In this document: piece after piece, positions 43,201 to 55,986 of the stretch
How positions within the stretch are numbered: position 1 is the stretch's first letter
Layout of the letters: each line of letters starts with the position of its first letter
From: Gigaspora rosea
Lineage: Eukaryota; Glomeromycota; Glomeromycetes; Diversisporales; Gigasporaceae
Assembly (NCBI GenBank): GCA_003550325.1
Contig: QKWP01001274.1
Location: 45,624-109,623 of the forward strand
Length of the DNA stretch: 64,000 bases
Reading direction: 5' to 3'
The notes under the pieces: generated by a model
What the model was told of the DNA's origin: nothing
What the model saw: only the letters and a program-made list of their open reading frames with translations
The model's database searches: none
Made by a program: the position numbers and the translations under genes

Positions 43201-43848
43201 TCCCTTAGTTTGTACTACTTCGCAGGCAAATTTGCCTGTAAAATTACTATAAATATTCCTCTGATCTATTTTTTTAATCATTTAAAATATTTAAATAAAA
43301 TTTGGTATTATAATATTTAATAACAAGGATTATATTTTTGAATTATTTAAATTTATATTATAAGACAAAAAGTTTATATTGCTTATAAGCTAAAAATATT
43401 AAATTTTAAAGAAATTTTTTAACCAAAAAAATATTTTACAATATCTTGGCGAATTTTTTAAATATTGGGTTTAAAAATATAGTTTCTAATGCAATATTGT
43501 AGTTTATATAAAAGATGACAACTTTCATTATTTAACTTTATATGATTTACTTGTAAAAATTAAAACTTGTATTAGAAGTGAAAATTTTTTTTATAGACGG
43601 GAACATATAAAATTTGAGAAAACCTAAAGAAAAAATTCTATAGTAAAAGTTCCAAAACAAAAACTTTAAACTTTTATTACACCAAAGTTTTTTAATAATT
43701 TATTATAATAAAGTTGATAAAACAGAACTAATATTATAATTTTTACTTAAAAAATATATAGCTAAAATTAATATTTAAGGTTTTATTTAAAAAATTTAAA
43801 ATTTTAAAATTTTTGCAGGCAAATATACTTGCATAACAAAGCAAGGGA
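43201..43848. mobile_element. 650-bp TCCCTT element, copy 1
   Basis: Ends TCCCTTAGTTTG and CAAAGCAAGGGA; inside each end are GCAGGCAAATTTGCCTG-type palindromes. Nearly identical over its whole length to 51621-52276. TA on the left; the right dinucleotide is TT. Confidence 0.8.
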
Positions 43849-44022
43849 TTATATATTTCTAATATCAATAAAAATGATTATGATTGACATTTAATAATAC
43901 AATAATTGCAAGTTGAATTCTTTTTTTTTTTATAAAACTTTGATTCCGTTTTACTTTTCATTTGTCACCTATTTTTTTTTCTTTACCGCGCTTTGTTATG
44001 CTTTTATTATATATGATTTACT

Positions 44023-44318
44023 AGGACCCCGGACATCTAGTATAGAGGTCATACTTGAAATTTTGGAGCAAAAACACCTAAAATTTAAGAAGCAAAAAAC
44101 AGTTTTTGGCAATTATCTTGGCATCCAGTAGTCCAATTTGAATGAACTTTTTTTAAAAATGAAGCTCTCAGTGAGACGCATCTAACAAAAAAAAGTTTAT
44201 TCAATTCTGATTACTGGATTAGAAGTTATTAAGTAAATAGATTTTGTCATTTAGAGCAAATTAGGTCAAAATTGGCCAAAATCCAGTTATAACCTATATG
44301 AGAGATGTCCGGGGTCCT
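44023..44318. mobile_element. AGGACCCC MITE, copy 3 (296 bp)
   Basis: Ends AGGACCCCGGACATCTAG and GATGTCCGGGGTCCT. Perfect 8-bp duplication GATTTACT at 44015-44022 and 44319-44326. Confidence 0.92.
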
Positions 44319-44727
44319 GATTTACTTCTGATCAGAGATTTTTACTCGGATTGGTCAAAGAATTTATAATGAATCTAAGGATGTAGCTAGCTTTATAAGT
44401 AATCTAATAGAATCTGGATTACCTGTTAAAAATAGGATCAAGGCTCTGGTATCTTATGAATTAGGGTAGCTGTGCGAAGCAGTCGCACTAAAACCAGGAA
44501 CGTTATACTGAATAAGTACATCTTAAAATTAAAATTTTTTAAAATAGAATATATTAGGCCATACAAAATTAATTTCTTGGATTTCATAACTAGGCTGGGT
44601 CTAAAAATCAAGAATCTTAATTTCAATTTTTTTTAAAAAATTAGCCAATAGAAATATACAGCAATTACTACTAAATCTGGCGTGCGGAAAGTATAAAAAT
44701 TCATGACAATAAACTAATCCAGAGTTA

Positions 44728-45702
44728 TGGGCCGGTACAAAAATGTAGATACACGAATATCATTACCTAAAATGATCTAATGATAGAAAGTTGGACGATC
44801 ACGCTATATGGAGATAAAAATTGCAAAAAAGGTAAGCATAATCGATAAACTTTATTTAAGGTTGTTTTTTTTTTTTTTATCAAAATGGATGACTTGAAAC
44901 GAGACAAATGCGCACCAAGTCTTTATGAATGAGGATGATTTTTAGCATTTTAGCACTCTCCGATACTTTTTAGATTGTCGACAAGGCCAGAAGCAGTGAG
45001 AAGACATACTACTACGCAGGCTTGTTGCCACAGTGTTGGGACCTCAGTTGCAAGAGTAATTGCTGAATGGAACAATAGTGAAAAAAAGAATTAACAGAAC
45101 GTAAACCATCGGGTCGGCCCAAAAAAAAAGCCAATTCTAATGTTGCAGAAGTTATACGTGACATAGTTATGTCTGCGAACACCTTTGGCACTTCTTTTTC
45201 TGCACCTGTTTTGCGAAAAAAGCTTGAAGAAGAAGGCTATTGCTAGGTAATAAATACGGGCACAATTTGTTTTACACCCCATACCGCTGTGAGCTTCAAT
45301 CGATCGAAGGGATTTGGGTTGTCGTGAAGCACGAAGTTGCTAAAGCCGCCCCGCATCCAATTCTTATTTATATTAGAAACAAATTGTTAGAAGCGTTTAC
45401 AGAAAAGGTCAGTTCTAAAACTATTACAGATTTTTGGCAAAAAACACTTACCAGGGCTAAGGAATACAATAATCACGATGGTTGCGTTGCTTTGGTCGAA
45501 AATGATGTTGAAGATCTTTAAATTGAGGAAATTATTTCCTAATAAAAATTTTTTAAAATTTAATAAGGTTAATAAAAATTGTATTAAAACGATCCTAAAT
45601 AGTAAAACAATAAATAAAAAAAATTAAATACTCATGTTAATTTTTTAAAAAAAATTTTTTACTATCGCCATTTTCGTGTATCTACATTTTTGCACCGGCC
45701 TA
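44728..45702 (+). mobile_element. Tc1/mariner element, internally deleted
   Basis: The left end TGGGCCGGTACAAAAATGTA is inverted at TACATTTTTGCACCGGCCTA, with ATACACGA words next to it. TA at 44726-44727 and 45703-45704. The 975 bp are too short for a full transposase gene. Confidence 0.85.
44960..45521 (+). pseudogene. Tc1/IS630-type transposase remnant, catalytic core missing
   Basis: The N-terminal helix-turn-helix part is recognisable at about 45000-45240 (RKPSGRPKKKANSNVAEVIR, DIVMSANTFGTSFSAPVLRK, KLEEEGY). The frame then jumps to the C-terminal part at 45249-45521 (FYTPYRCELQSIEGIWVVVK, then HEVAKAAPHPILIYIRNKLL). The stretch that normally carries the first two catalytic Asp residues is absent. 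ELQSIEGIW corresponds to the third acidic position. Stops and a likely frameshift occur before 45100. Confidence 0.75.
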
Positions 45703-45704
45703 TA

Positions 45705-47990
45705 ATGGTCAATTAACATCAATTGTGTGCTTTAATATTTTAATATAATATATTTGTGCCTTTGATTGGTCGTGCATCAGGCTCATCATGCACAATTAGA
45801 TCAAATCATGCTTACTTTTATTGATATTATTTAATACGTTAACATGTGCAAGTCATGTGCAGTATGTGCACATGCACATCAAGTATAATACACATGATTA
45901 GCATGAAATGGCTCAAAATGTTCAAAGTGTGTGATATTTTTAAGAGTTAGGCAACGAAATGGCTCAAAATATTCAAAACATGCGATATTTAACATTAATT
46001 GACTAAGCAAGCTAACTTAGTTTATATTTTAGGTCTTGACTGCCAATATGAAGTGACAACTAATAAAATTATTTTTGAGTTTACATAGGCTGATCAAACT
46101 GGGCCTGCACTGCACCACACGTGATTGGAAAATTTTAACACAGACTAACCAGATCTTAACCACATACTATAGTAACAAAATACGTAACATGTAAGTTCTA
46201 TAACAGAATTTATCACTGAAACAATTCATAGTAGAAATTATTGCAACAAACTAACTTTAACATATTGTGATCGCGAATATTTGTAGCAAAATTTTTTATG
46301 TACTAATACTAACTCAACCATCAAATATAGCTGTTTAATAGAAAAGAGAGAAATATTTATTTTTAGATCCAGTAAAAGTTTTAAAAAAACCATGCTAAGT
46401 CATGTTTTTACATCTTTACTAGCAGAATTAATCGAACTCAAAATGTTCTGAATAGTGATTGCAATGTCCATTGTTGTGATCAAAAATGTAAAAATCTGAC
46501 TTAACGTACTCTTAACGTGGCTTTGACACAAAAATATATCTCTCTTTTCTATTGAAAAAGTTTTGTAAGAGAATTTTTTGTATTAAATAATGATGATAAT
46601 TCTAATGCAATCAACTTAACTTTAACCATATAAATCAGTATTCAAATTTAATTTCATATTGTGTATACTAAAAAAGATTATAAATCTGTAATAGAATTTT
46701 TAATGATAATAATATTTTTAAAAAAAAACAAATAAGCTGAGTTGCATGAATATGCAACTTATTACACTAGTTTTTAGATTATTGCCTAAATTCGGAAAGT
46801 CATGTATTAAGGTTAAGTTCCACCATTAGAACCATAAAGATCCAAAGAATCTATTACTTAGTTATATAAAGGAGATTAGCTTAGTTCAAAAGCCTTGTAG
46901 ATCACTTTTTTAGATTTTATTACTAAAAAAAATTTTTTTAAAAAAATAAAAATCCGGGTGGCCAGTCAAAATTTTTATTTTATGTTATGAAAACCAAGAA
47001 ATTAACTTTGTGAAGCCTTATTTACATTATTTTGTTTTCCTTTATTGATAAATGTAGATCGTATAAGTGCTAATTATACGCCAATTAGACTCGATTAAGC
47101 TAAAGTGATTCATTTGTTATAAAGAAAAAAAATTCGTTACTAGATATTTTGCACCAATAGTGGCACATCTGGCTTTGAATTCAATGAGCTTGCTAACTGA
47201 GCCCCTTCGTAGTCCAGGCTAGTACATTAAATTCAAAGCCAGATGCTTTTTTAATCGTCATGTAAAAACGGATTCTTCGGATCTTTCACCTGCCAAATAA
47301 ACCGTTATTTGGTTGCTACGCATCCATTAACTAGATAATATAATTAATATTGTAATAAATTAATTTTTGAAGGGGTTAAAACATCATTATTTTTTGTGGA
47401 CTAAATGATATTGCTGATTCTTTTGAAATAAAATAATCGACATATAATAAATAATGAATCTACATCCGCATTATTTCACTGACAAATGCTTGTTTAAAAC
47501 TTAATTCGAAGATAATTATTTTACAGATAAGGTTATTTTGCAGACAATTAATTCAATATATTGACCAACAATTTTTTTATAAATTGTACCATTTTAAATC
47601 TAAACTTAACTCTAACGACAATAACTAGAATTAATTTTTCTGCGAAATTTGCTTTTGTTGAAATAACTTTTTATAAAACAGACTTTCCATGAATTAATCA
47701 ATTGCAAATAGCCTTGCCTAAAATTAATTCTTTGCGAATTAAGTTTTCTGTGAAATAAATATTGGTAAGTTGATTGAAACTGAGTAAACCTGTTATTATT
47801 AAATAAATAATAAATAAAAAAACTCAATAAAATCGAATTAATGTAACTAAATAAATGAATCTTAAGACGATCTAATGACAAAAGGTAGTTTATGTATTCT
47901 TGTCCGTGTCATTCTGAATTTTTGTTGGTTCTGAATTTTCATTTTAGAATCAGTATCCATTAAAAAAAAAAAGTGAAAAAAATTTAGGAA
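45705..47990. other. No gene recognised; repeats only
   Basis: 45780-45900 is rich in ATGTGCA/TGCACAT words. 47167-47247 is an inverted repeat (TCTGGCTTTGAATT and its inverse) around a core that slightly resembles a tRNA D-arm but is not a tRNA. Short frames are scattered and not gene-like. Confidence 0.4.
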
Positions 47991-47991
47991 T

Positions 47992-48068
47992 AATAATAAC
48001 AATAATAATAACAATAATAACAATAATAATAATAATAACAACATAGCAACAACAATAATAATAATAAA
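47992..48068. repeat. AAT/AAC microsatellite
   Basis: Imperfect AATAATAAC triplets over about 75 bp. The leucine-rich open frame on the opposite strand is a by-product. Confidence 0.85.
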
Positions 48069-48317
48069 GTAAAAAAAAATTAAAAAATTAAAAAAATATA
48101 TATATAAATAAATAAAAAGCGAACAAAAATGAATTGATATATTTTCGCCTAAATGCCAACTAAATTTTCAGAATACATTCAAAATTCACATATATTTTAA
48201 TAACTTTTGCATTACCAAGTAGAAACATTCGCATTTGTTTTCGGCAACGGCAGAAATCTGGTCCAGGTGTTTGTCTGTTTTTTCATGACTATCATGCTTA
48301 GCATGATTGGTAGTATT

Positions 48318-49000
48318 TAGTGATACGGGCTGACTCTAGTGCATCGAGCGGGCGGACGGGCGGGCCGAGGGTCGATCCATGCCTTCACGGGCTGGGCGGG
48401 TCGACTAAGATAAGTTAGGATTTTAAGTCAAATCTATTTCTCAACTTTTATCTTTTATCCGCTTTAATTTAACTAAAAATCACCAATAGTCAATAAAACG
48501 ACAATTAATGAACTAATCCAAATTAATCTTTCTTGGTTCAATGGCTAAATAGGAGCTCTTTATGGCTAGCTAATTATTTTTACTTCTCGTCGGGCTGTTA
48601 AATGGTTTTTAAGGACTTAGTTCCGCAGTTTATTTAACTGCTAATAATTACCAAATAATAAGTTACTGAGATGATATAAGTTGCTAGAACTTTTGGTAAG
48701 TTGTCGAAATAGGTTGAAATTAATACTGTATATTCAGCCAGAATTAAGTTAGAATCAAAGATAGTGTAATATCGGAAGATTTTGGGATAGTAGGCAGACA
48801 ACCAATATAACTCGCGAGCATGGCGAGCATGGTTGTCGAGAATTTTTGAAGTATGTAATTTGTTCAGTAAAATCACTGAAATTACCGGTGATTTTGGGTC
48901 AACTAAAAATTTTTTAATAATATGGTCGGCCTAGTCGACCAGCCCGAATAATTTTGTTGGCCAGGTCGGCCCAAACGTTTGGGATCGGCCCGTATTACTA
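48318..49000. mobile_element. hAT-like element with TAGTGATACGGGC ends
   Basis: TAGTGATACGGGCTGA at the left is inverted at TCGGCCCGTATTACTA. Perfect 8-bp duplication GGTAGTAT at 48309-48316 and 49001-49008 (one extra T at the left). Subterminal GGGCGGGC/GGTCGGCC words are much more GC-rich than the surroundings. An 80-codon minus-strand frame (48876-48634) is inside; not recognised. Confidence 0.8.
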
Positions 49001-49377
49001 GGTAGTATGGTGCAGTACCATTATACTTATTTGCGCAGGTAACACAAACCAAAAAAGGCAATCTGATTTTGTAAATAAACTAAGAGCGTGAGATAAAATT
49101 TAGGGTTAGGGCCTTAACGTTAGAGACTATGGGGTTAGAGTAATGTTTAATATAAGTAAATTTCATTCCTGTTATTTTTAATTAGTGCACAAGATTGATT
49201 TAAACATTAGTTTTTGCATATTTTCGCTTTTTTCTTCTTTTACGCATGTTCGAATTCTTCGTCAGGCTGATCCGGAATAGTCAAATTTTGCACTCTCCGA
49301 TTGGCTATTTCCTCTCCAGAAGCTTGTATTACCCACGCAAAAAAGTGGATGCTACAGTACATGGCCAGAATTAAAAT

Positions 49378-49500
49378 AGTGGTATTTTTTGTCATACTAT
49401 ACAGATTAATCATGATAGTCACGCTAGGGTTATTAATGAAATTGAGGCTTATATGAAAAAGGTAATAGTCTGTAATGGAGATTATAGACATGCATATGAT
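49378..49500. repeat. Dispersed repeat shared with 51023-51175
   Basis: CTAGGGTTATTAATGAAATT, then GAGGCTTATATGAAAAAGGT and GATAGAGATTATAGAT also occur, in the same order, near 51035-51170. Nature unknown. Confidence 0.5.
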
Positions 49501-49861
49501 AGAGATTATAGATGTTTTAAAACGACAGAAGTCATGAATTGATGTAAATTAACATGTGTTACTTTAAGATTTATACCGATCAGAATATGACATATGTTAA
49601 AATAGCTTTATTAATGTTCTTCAAACTCCTATCGGGCGAAAAATAAGAACCGGAAAGTAAAACTAAAAAAGCTATTGTAATAAACTTTTAAATTGCATAA
49701 ATTATATGATTACAAGTATATAAATAATAAAAATGATTTTAATTTTTTTTATTTCTACTTCTTTAATTCAACATAACCTCAAATAATTCATTAGTTTACC
49801 CATTTATTTCACCTCAAACCTTTGAAAAAATAGTTAATGAATATATGAATAATTGTAAAAA

Positions 49862-50590
49862 TCAAAGACACATAATGAATCGCTCAAAATATAATTGTTG
49901 TTTAACTCTCTTACGAAATCCTTCAAGTACACATGAAAACCCGAAATTTAAATACTGGGTCCTTCATACATTTTTGTAGTAAAACTTGGGACAATTGAGG
50001 AATTAAATCTTAAAACAGAAAATCATAATCATAGTAGTCAAGTTTGTCCTATTGAAGACTTTTATGTTGTAATCTGTCAAGCGCATCAAGACACAGAGCA
50101 TGGCAGCTAAGAAAAAACATAGTTGAAAGTAAGTATTTTATTTAATAATTACTGAATTAAAAAAAATAAAAATAAAAAACTTACTAAATTTATGTAATAT
50201 ATAGATCCGGCAAAGATATTGGTTTATTTCTCAAACAATTGTTAAAAATACAGTAAAACAATGCAACGTATGTATTACACAACATGCAAACAAAAGAGTA
50301 CTTGCAATAAGACCTATAATTGCAGAAAAATTTCTTGCACATGTTCAAGTAAGAATTTTTATAGTTATATAAGTAATTTGTTTAAGGCTTTAATTACAAA
50401 TATTGTATATTTTAAAGGTGGATATGATAAGTATGACTGTGGCTCCAGATGGAGAATTTAATTATATTATCCATATTCGTGACCACTTTGCACATGAAAA
50501 CTGACCATCTTGTGAAGATTAAATAAAATATAAGAAAATGAGGATCTACTGTTTTCAAGTTAGAAAAAAATTTATGACAACAAGTGTAGT
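49862..50590 (+). pseudogene. Integrase-core protein remnant with two introns
   Basis: Translated segments resemble the zinc-binding plus rve integrase part of retroelement-derived or Ginger-like integrases: PIEDFYVVICQAHQDTEHG (H2C2 start), then an intron at 50129-50204 (GTAAGT to ATAG), RQRYWFISQTIVKNTVKQCN, VCITQHANKRVLAIRPIIAE, KFLAHVQ, an intron at 50349-50417 (GTAAGA to AAAG), VDMISMTVAPDGEFNYIIHI and RDHFAHEN followed by a stop. C-x2-C (QCNVC) and the first integrase Asp (VDMISM) are visible. Upstream stops and loss of the rest of the core make it a pseudogene. Presence of introns suggests a host-gene-like or cut-and-paste origin rather than a fresh retrotransposon copy. Confidence 0.6.
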
Positions 50591-51177
50591 AAATGCTATA
50601 AGTTAGAGGGTAAGTATTTTTTTTTATAACACATGTACGGTATAGGGTGCAGTAGGTGCAATGGAGACCGGGCTAACACTTCCTATAATGAGCATCAATG
50701 AGCAGCTACAACTGGTGGAAGGTACCTTGGGCAGGTTCTGACTATGAAGAAAAAATAGATTTAGGTATCTTGGAAAAAAAAAAGAGAAGAAGATTCAGAA
50801 TGTTTTCCTGGTTTTTTACTTAAGCAAGAATAGGGTTAGAATGTTTTCTCAGCCTCTTACTTCAAAAGAATAAGTTTAGGCATCTCTTAGCTCCTTGCTT
50901 CAGAAGATGGGCTTTAGAATGTCTTCCTGGAACTTTTGTTATTTTCCTCTCTGTGATCCAAATCGATCCTCTGCTTATCTCCTATTATGTATCTTCATAA
51001 TTTCTAATAAAGAAAGTGTTTAATGTTGATGATAGTCATGCTAGGGTTATTATTGTAAGGATAACCTAATTCGTGGCTTATATGAAATTGAGGCTTATAT
51101 AAAAAAGGTAATAGCATATAATTGTATACAATAGAGGTTATAAACATGCATGTGATAGAGATTATAGATATGTGAAA

Positions 51178-51512
51178 TGAGTTGAATGCGCCATACCATA
51201 GCATGGGCTCAAACTTGCTATTTTATATTGTCATGTGGGCTCATATTTGCTGTTATAAAATTGATGTTGTATGTACTGAGTTGAATCACTGCACCATAGT
51301 GTGGGCTCAAACTTGCTGCTATAAAACTTGATATTGTACTCTATATACGAGTTGAATGCACCATACCATAGCATGGTTCAAACTTACTATTATAAAAATT
51401 GATAATGTATGTACTGCACTATAGTGTGGGCTCAAACTTGCAGTTATAAACATTGAAGTTGTATGTAAAGAATTAAATGTGCTGTACCATAAGTGTGAGC
51501 TTGAACTCACAA
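51178..51512. repeat. Tandem ~70-100 bp repeat (GGGCTCAAACTTGCT)
   Basis: About six units each containing GAGTTGAATG, a CACCATAG word and GGGCTCAAACTTGC, then TATAAA. Non-coding as far as I can see. Confidence 0.7.
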
Positions 51513-51620
51513 AAAAAAGAAAAAAAAAGAAAAAAAAGATAGAATATGCCATATTTTATTATTGGTTATTCTCAATTATGCTTTGTCATGTGATATATTC
51601 ATGTATAAAAAGAGTTGTTA

Positions 51621-52276
51621 TCCCTTAGTTTGTACTACTTCACAGGCAAATTTGCCTGTAAAATTACTATAAATATACATCTGATCTATTTTTTTAATCA
51701 TTTAAAATATTTAAATAAAATTTGGTATTATAATATTTAATAACAAGGATTATATTTTTGAATTATTTAAATTTATATTATAAGACAAAAAGTTTATATT
51801 GCTTATAAGCTGAAAATATTAAATTTTAAAGAAATTTTTTAACCAAAAAAATATTTTACAATATCTTGGTGAATTCTTTAAATATTGGTTTTAAAAATAT
51901 AGTTTCTAATGCAATATTGTAGTTTATATAAAGGATAACAACATTCATTATTTGACTTTATATGATTTACTTGTAAAAATTAAGACTTGTATTAGAAGTG
52001 AAAATTTTTTTTATAGACAGAAACATATAAAATTTGAGAAAACCTAAAGAAAAATTCTATAGTAAAAGTTCTAAAACAAAAACTTTAAACTTTTATTACA
52101 CCAAAGTTTTTTAATAATTTTAAAAAAATTTTATAATAAAGTTGATAAAACAGAACTAATATTATAATTTTTACTTAGAAAATATATAGCTAAAATTAAT
52201 ATTTAAGGTTTTATTTAAAAAATTTAAAATTTTAAAATTTTCGCAGGCAAATATGCCTGCGTAACAAAGCAAGGGA
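51621..52276. mobile_element. 650-bp TCCCTT element, copy 2, TA-flanked
   Basis: Ends TCCCTTAGTTTG and CAAAGCAAGGGA with flanking TA on both sides (51619-51620, 52277-52278). Nearly identical to copy 1, so transposition was recent. Confidence 0.85.
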
Positions 52277-52279
52277 TAA

Positions 52280-54102
52280 GCACAATATGCAATAGCAGAA
52301 GAGAAAGTAATAAATTGGAGTACTACTTCCATTATGTATCTTTATAATTTCTAATTAAAAAAGTATTTAATCTAAGTAAGAGTAATAGTTTTTTAAGATA
52401 ATCAAAAACATAATAATAGATTGTACATTTTGATACAAGCCTACCCTTGTATAGATTCTTATATGAACAAAGTACACAATTTGTTTGTTACAACAATTTT
52501 TGAACTATTTTTCAAAAGCAATAAATATGAACTATTTTCATAGTTAACCAAAAATGGTTTATAATAACTTTATTAACTGATTTGATCTATTTAGTGAATT
52601 TTATCCTATCCTAAAATGAGGTTTTCTTCTATAGTCATAAGATTTAATTTTTTTTTAATATTTGGCAGTTATGCTGCAACTTTATCATAACATATTTTGT
52701 AACACCAGTACATATATGTGTATTTTTTATTAACCACCAAGATTAAAGTGCGACCCACTTAGTTACCCTAATGGCACCTAAATATGACCTGCTATATCAA
52801 GCTTTTTCTCATCATAACCCTTTATCTCAATAAACTTAGAGTGTCTGAATTACTAATTGGAGTTTGTCATCTATTATAACTGCCTACTTTTAAACTCTCT
52901 TCTTCTAGCTTCTCGAGTAACAGGATACTACTAGAAAAAACAAATATAGAATATAAAAGGAATAAAAAAGAGAAATTTGCAAACCTAATTGAAAAACCAA
53001 AAGAATACAAACTAAAAATAAAAGAAAGAATATGAAGGCAAAAGTAAATAGCTATGATAGCACTATTTACACCTATGCCAGATGATAAGAATTATATAAT
53101 ACTGCACAAGGAAATACCAAAGTATTATATTTATATATAAAAAAAACAAAAGGAAAAAAGAAACTACGTCTAAAAGAATATTCTAAAAAGAAATTTCAAT
53201 TTGAGTTTACTTCAAAATATCTTACCATATTTTTGTAAAATAATAGGCCGGGTATTATTTAGAAAATCGCCCCCTAAAAATAGCATATATGGTTTCAAAA
53301 TAATGCCCAGGCGCATTTCAAAATAATGCGCCCTATATAGTTATTAAGTATAAAGATCATTTATTATTAAATTAGCGATCTAAATAGAATATAACTTTTT
53401 ACAAGATGCCACTATTTCAATTATTGGTCCATCACAATAGACTCCATTGTTTTATAGTACAGTATTTGAAGCTTCCTTGACACTAAGCCAAACTATTTTT
53501 TGCTTAACTACACTTTAAAATTTTTTTTACATTTGGTATAGTAATTAATGCATTGAATGAGTTCAAAAGTTATTTGCTATTTGCTAATGGTATGTCTAAA
53601 TTAAGCTGAAGAACACCAACTTAGAAACAAAAAAAGAAATCTTGATAATGATTACTGGAACTAATCCTATAATGTATGGTATGTACGTATGTATATGTGT
53701 TGTTTTAGTTTATACTCACATATTTAGAATAGTATTAAATTATGAAATACAAGTTTTATATACATCTATTAAACACATTGCTTTATTTAGAAAATCAAGC
53801 TCAATAGAAAATTTGGAAAATCCGACTTTGCAAAAAATCAATATATGTCTCAAAATAATGCCAGGACCTCGAAAACTCTGATAAAACTCAGATTCAAACT
53901 CAAAATTTTAATATAACTTTATACAATAATTTTTTAAAAGCTTTATACAAAATTATCATATAAGTTCAAATTTTACTATAAATTATACAATTTCAGATTT
54001 GAGTTTATATAAAAAAAAATTTTTTAATTTTCTGCGCAGATTTTTAACAGTTAACAATTTAATAATCTGCGCAGATTATAAAAAATAAACTATATGCTCT
54101 TC

Positions 54103-54135
<33 letters not shown>

Positions 54136-54580
54136 ATACTAAATGCTAGCTAAATTTTCATATATTAAAAATATTCATATTTAACAATGTAAAAATATAT
54201 ATTTTTATTAAAAAAAACTACATAACATATTACAAGAGACACCACAAAAACGCCTTAAGGACACACACAAACACCATAAAGATACCACACAAATACTATA
54301 TAAATACCATAGAGACACCACTGCACAAATACTATAAAGAATATACAAACGCCATAGAGATACTGCAAAAATGCTAAAGAAATACACACAATCGCATAAA
54401 GATACCACACAAATCGCCGTAGAGACACCATAACCACTATAGAAAACTCACTATACAAGAGCTATAGTAACACACGAAAACTGACGAAAAACCTATTATG
54501 AACTCAACTAAAAACGATGAACCTATAAAAGAACCTATGAAAACTTGTAAATAAAATGAAAACAATTACCAAATCACCAA
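52280..54580. other. No gene recognised; AT-rich with AATAATGC words
   Basis: 53265-53335 contains GGCGCATT and AATGCGCC around CAAAATAATGC; a further copy is at about 53850. 54110-54135 is an ATT microsatellite. 54240-54460 is a degenerate CACCATA/ATACCAC repeat. No convincing coding frame. Confidence 0.4.
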
Positions 54581-54594
54581 AATGATGAGACTTC

Positions 54595-54720
54595 ACGAAA
54601 TTCTGAGGACGGCTTTAACTACGGCTCCAATGACAGTTCTAACGATGGCTTCAACAACGGCTCCAACAACAGCTTTAACAACGGCTCCAACAATGGCTCC
54701 AATAACGGCTCTAATGGATT
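54595..54720 (+). repeat. 9/18-bp tandem repeat (AACGGCTCC), possible Gly/Asn/Ser-rich coding
   Basis: AACGGCTCCAACAATGGCTC-type units repeat about ten times. In one plus frame they encode EDGFNYGSNDSSND, then GFNNGSNNSFNNGS, ending at a stop near 54740, with no ATG in frame. It may be an exon of a low-complexity protein or just a minisatellite. Confidence 0.5.
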
Positions 54721-55372
54721 CCTTATTTACATTCTCAGCGTTTAATTCATTTTTGGCATTCAATTTCAGCACTCCACTGAAGCACAAGCCTAAAATAAAA
54801 GAAAGTAAAGAGTTAATAATAATAAATAAATAAATAAATAAAGCAAACCTTATCTTTAGTTCTAGTATCTCCGGGTTCCAGTAACGATATCATTTGTATT
54901 TTTTAGTTGCTGATATTTTTCGTTGGTTATATAGTGACCATAATTGCACGTTGACAACTTAAAACAAAAAAAAATAAAAAAAATAATTATTTATATAAAA
55001 AAAAACTAAAAAAATTAATAAGACGATAAAAAATAGAAAAATTAAAAAAAATTATAATTTAAAAAAAATCTTACCAATGATCTAGATCTAATTTAGATCT
55101 AGTTCCAGGGGACGAACAGAAAATAAATAATAAAGAAAGCAATAAGTTACATAAAAAACAATAATTAAAAAAATAAAAAAAAACTTAAATAAAAAAATTT
55201 AAAAAAATTAAATTAATAAAAACGAAGAACAGTCTTAAAAAAAAATTAAATAAAAAAATAAAGAAAAAAAATTGAAAAAATAAATTAACGATAAAAAAAA
55301 ATAATAAAACTAAAAAAAATAAAAAAAATAAAAAAAAACTGCAATAATTTAAAAAAAATAAAAATAAAAAAA

Positions 55373-55401
55373 NNNNNNNNNNNNNNNNNNNNNNNNNNNN
55401 N
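55373..55401. other. Assembly gap (29 N)
   Basis: A run of N inside a long A-rich low-complexity tract (54960-55640). The gap length and the flanks should not be trusted. Confidence 0.98.
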
Positions 55402-55653
55402 AAAAAAATAAAAAAAAAACTGCGATAATTTAAAAAAAAATAAATAAAAAAAAGATGATAATATAAAAAAATAATTTTAAAAAAAATCAATAATTAAAAA
55501 AAAAATCAATAATTAAAAAAAAATAAATCGATAATTAAAAAAAAATCGATAAAATTTAATTTAAAAAAAAAACCAATAAAATTTAATTTAAAAAAAAAAA
55601 TCGATAAAACTTAATTAAAAAAAAAACTTAATTTAAAAAAAAAGGAAATTATA

Positions 55654-55986
55654 GGCATCTCTCGCAGGATATATATAAGTTATATATCTCCCACAACCAA
55701 ATTCGTTTAAGGTAGGGTTAGGATTTGTGTAAGGGTTAATATTAGTGATGTATATAGTAAAATTGGTCAAGGAAAATTTTTTTGTTAGGCTCAAAAGGTA
55801 GTTTCTTATGTAAATGTTTAAGAAATAAACGATTTTTGAAAAGGTGAATGTTTGTTTTGAAATTTTCCTGATTGTGTTACATTATACCAAGGGTGATTAA
55901 CTATTTGCTAATTTGGCATCGATCATCATGTGGAATGATTTTTATTGGCCAATTTCGCAGGAGATATATCTCCTGCGGGAGATGCC
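55654..55986. mobile_element. MITE with GGCATCTC ends, TA-flanked
   Basis: GGCATCTCTCGCAGGATATA is inverted at the right (TATATCTCCTGCGGGAGATGCC broken into arms), with TA on both sides. The interior resembles repeat family A (GTGAATGTTTGTTTTGAAA). Confidence 0.7.

Noticed and set aside
43913-44131. 72-residue plus frame
   Set aside because: Its second half is inside the AGGACCCC MITE; no gene evidence.
47167-47247. tRNA-like D-arm sequence
   Set aside because: No T-arm, no matching acceptor stem; explained by an inverted repeat of TCTGGCTTTGAATT.
47862-48044. Leucine-rich short frame
   Set aside because: By-product of the AAT/AAC microsatellite.
50597-50618. Plus-strand TTAG-AGG-GTAAGTATT resembling a micro-exon
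   Set aside because: A single isolated occurrence on the other strand with no neighbours.
55185-55490. 101-residue minus-strand frame
   Set aside because: Pure low-complexity Phe/Leu translation of A-rich DNA that runs through the N gap.
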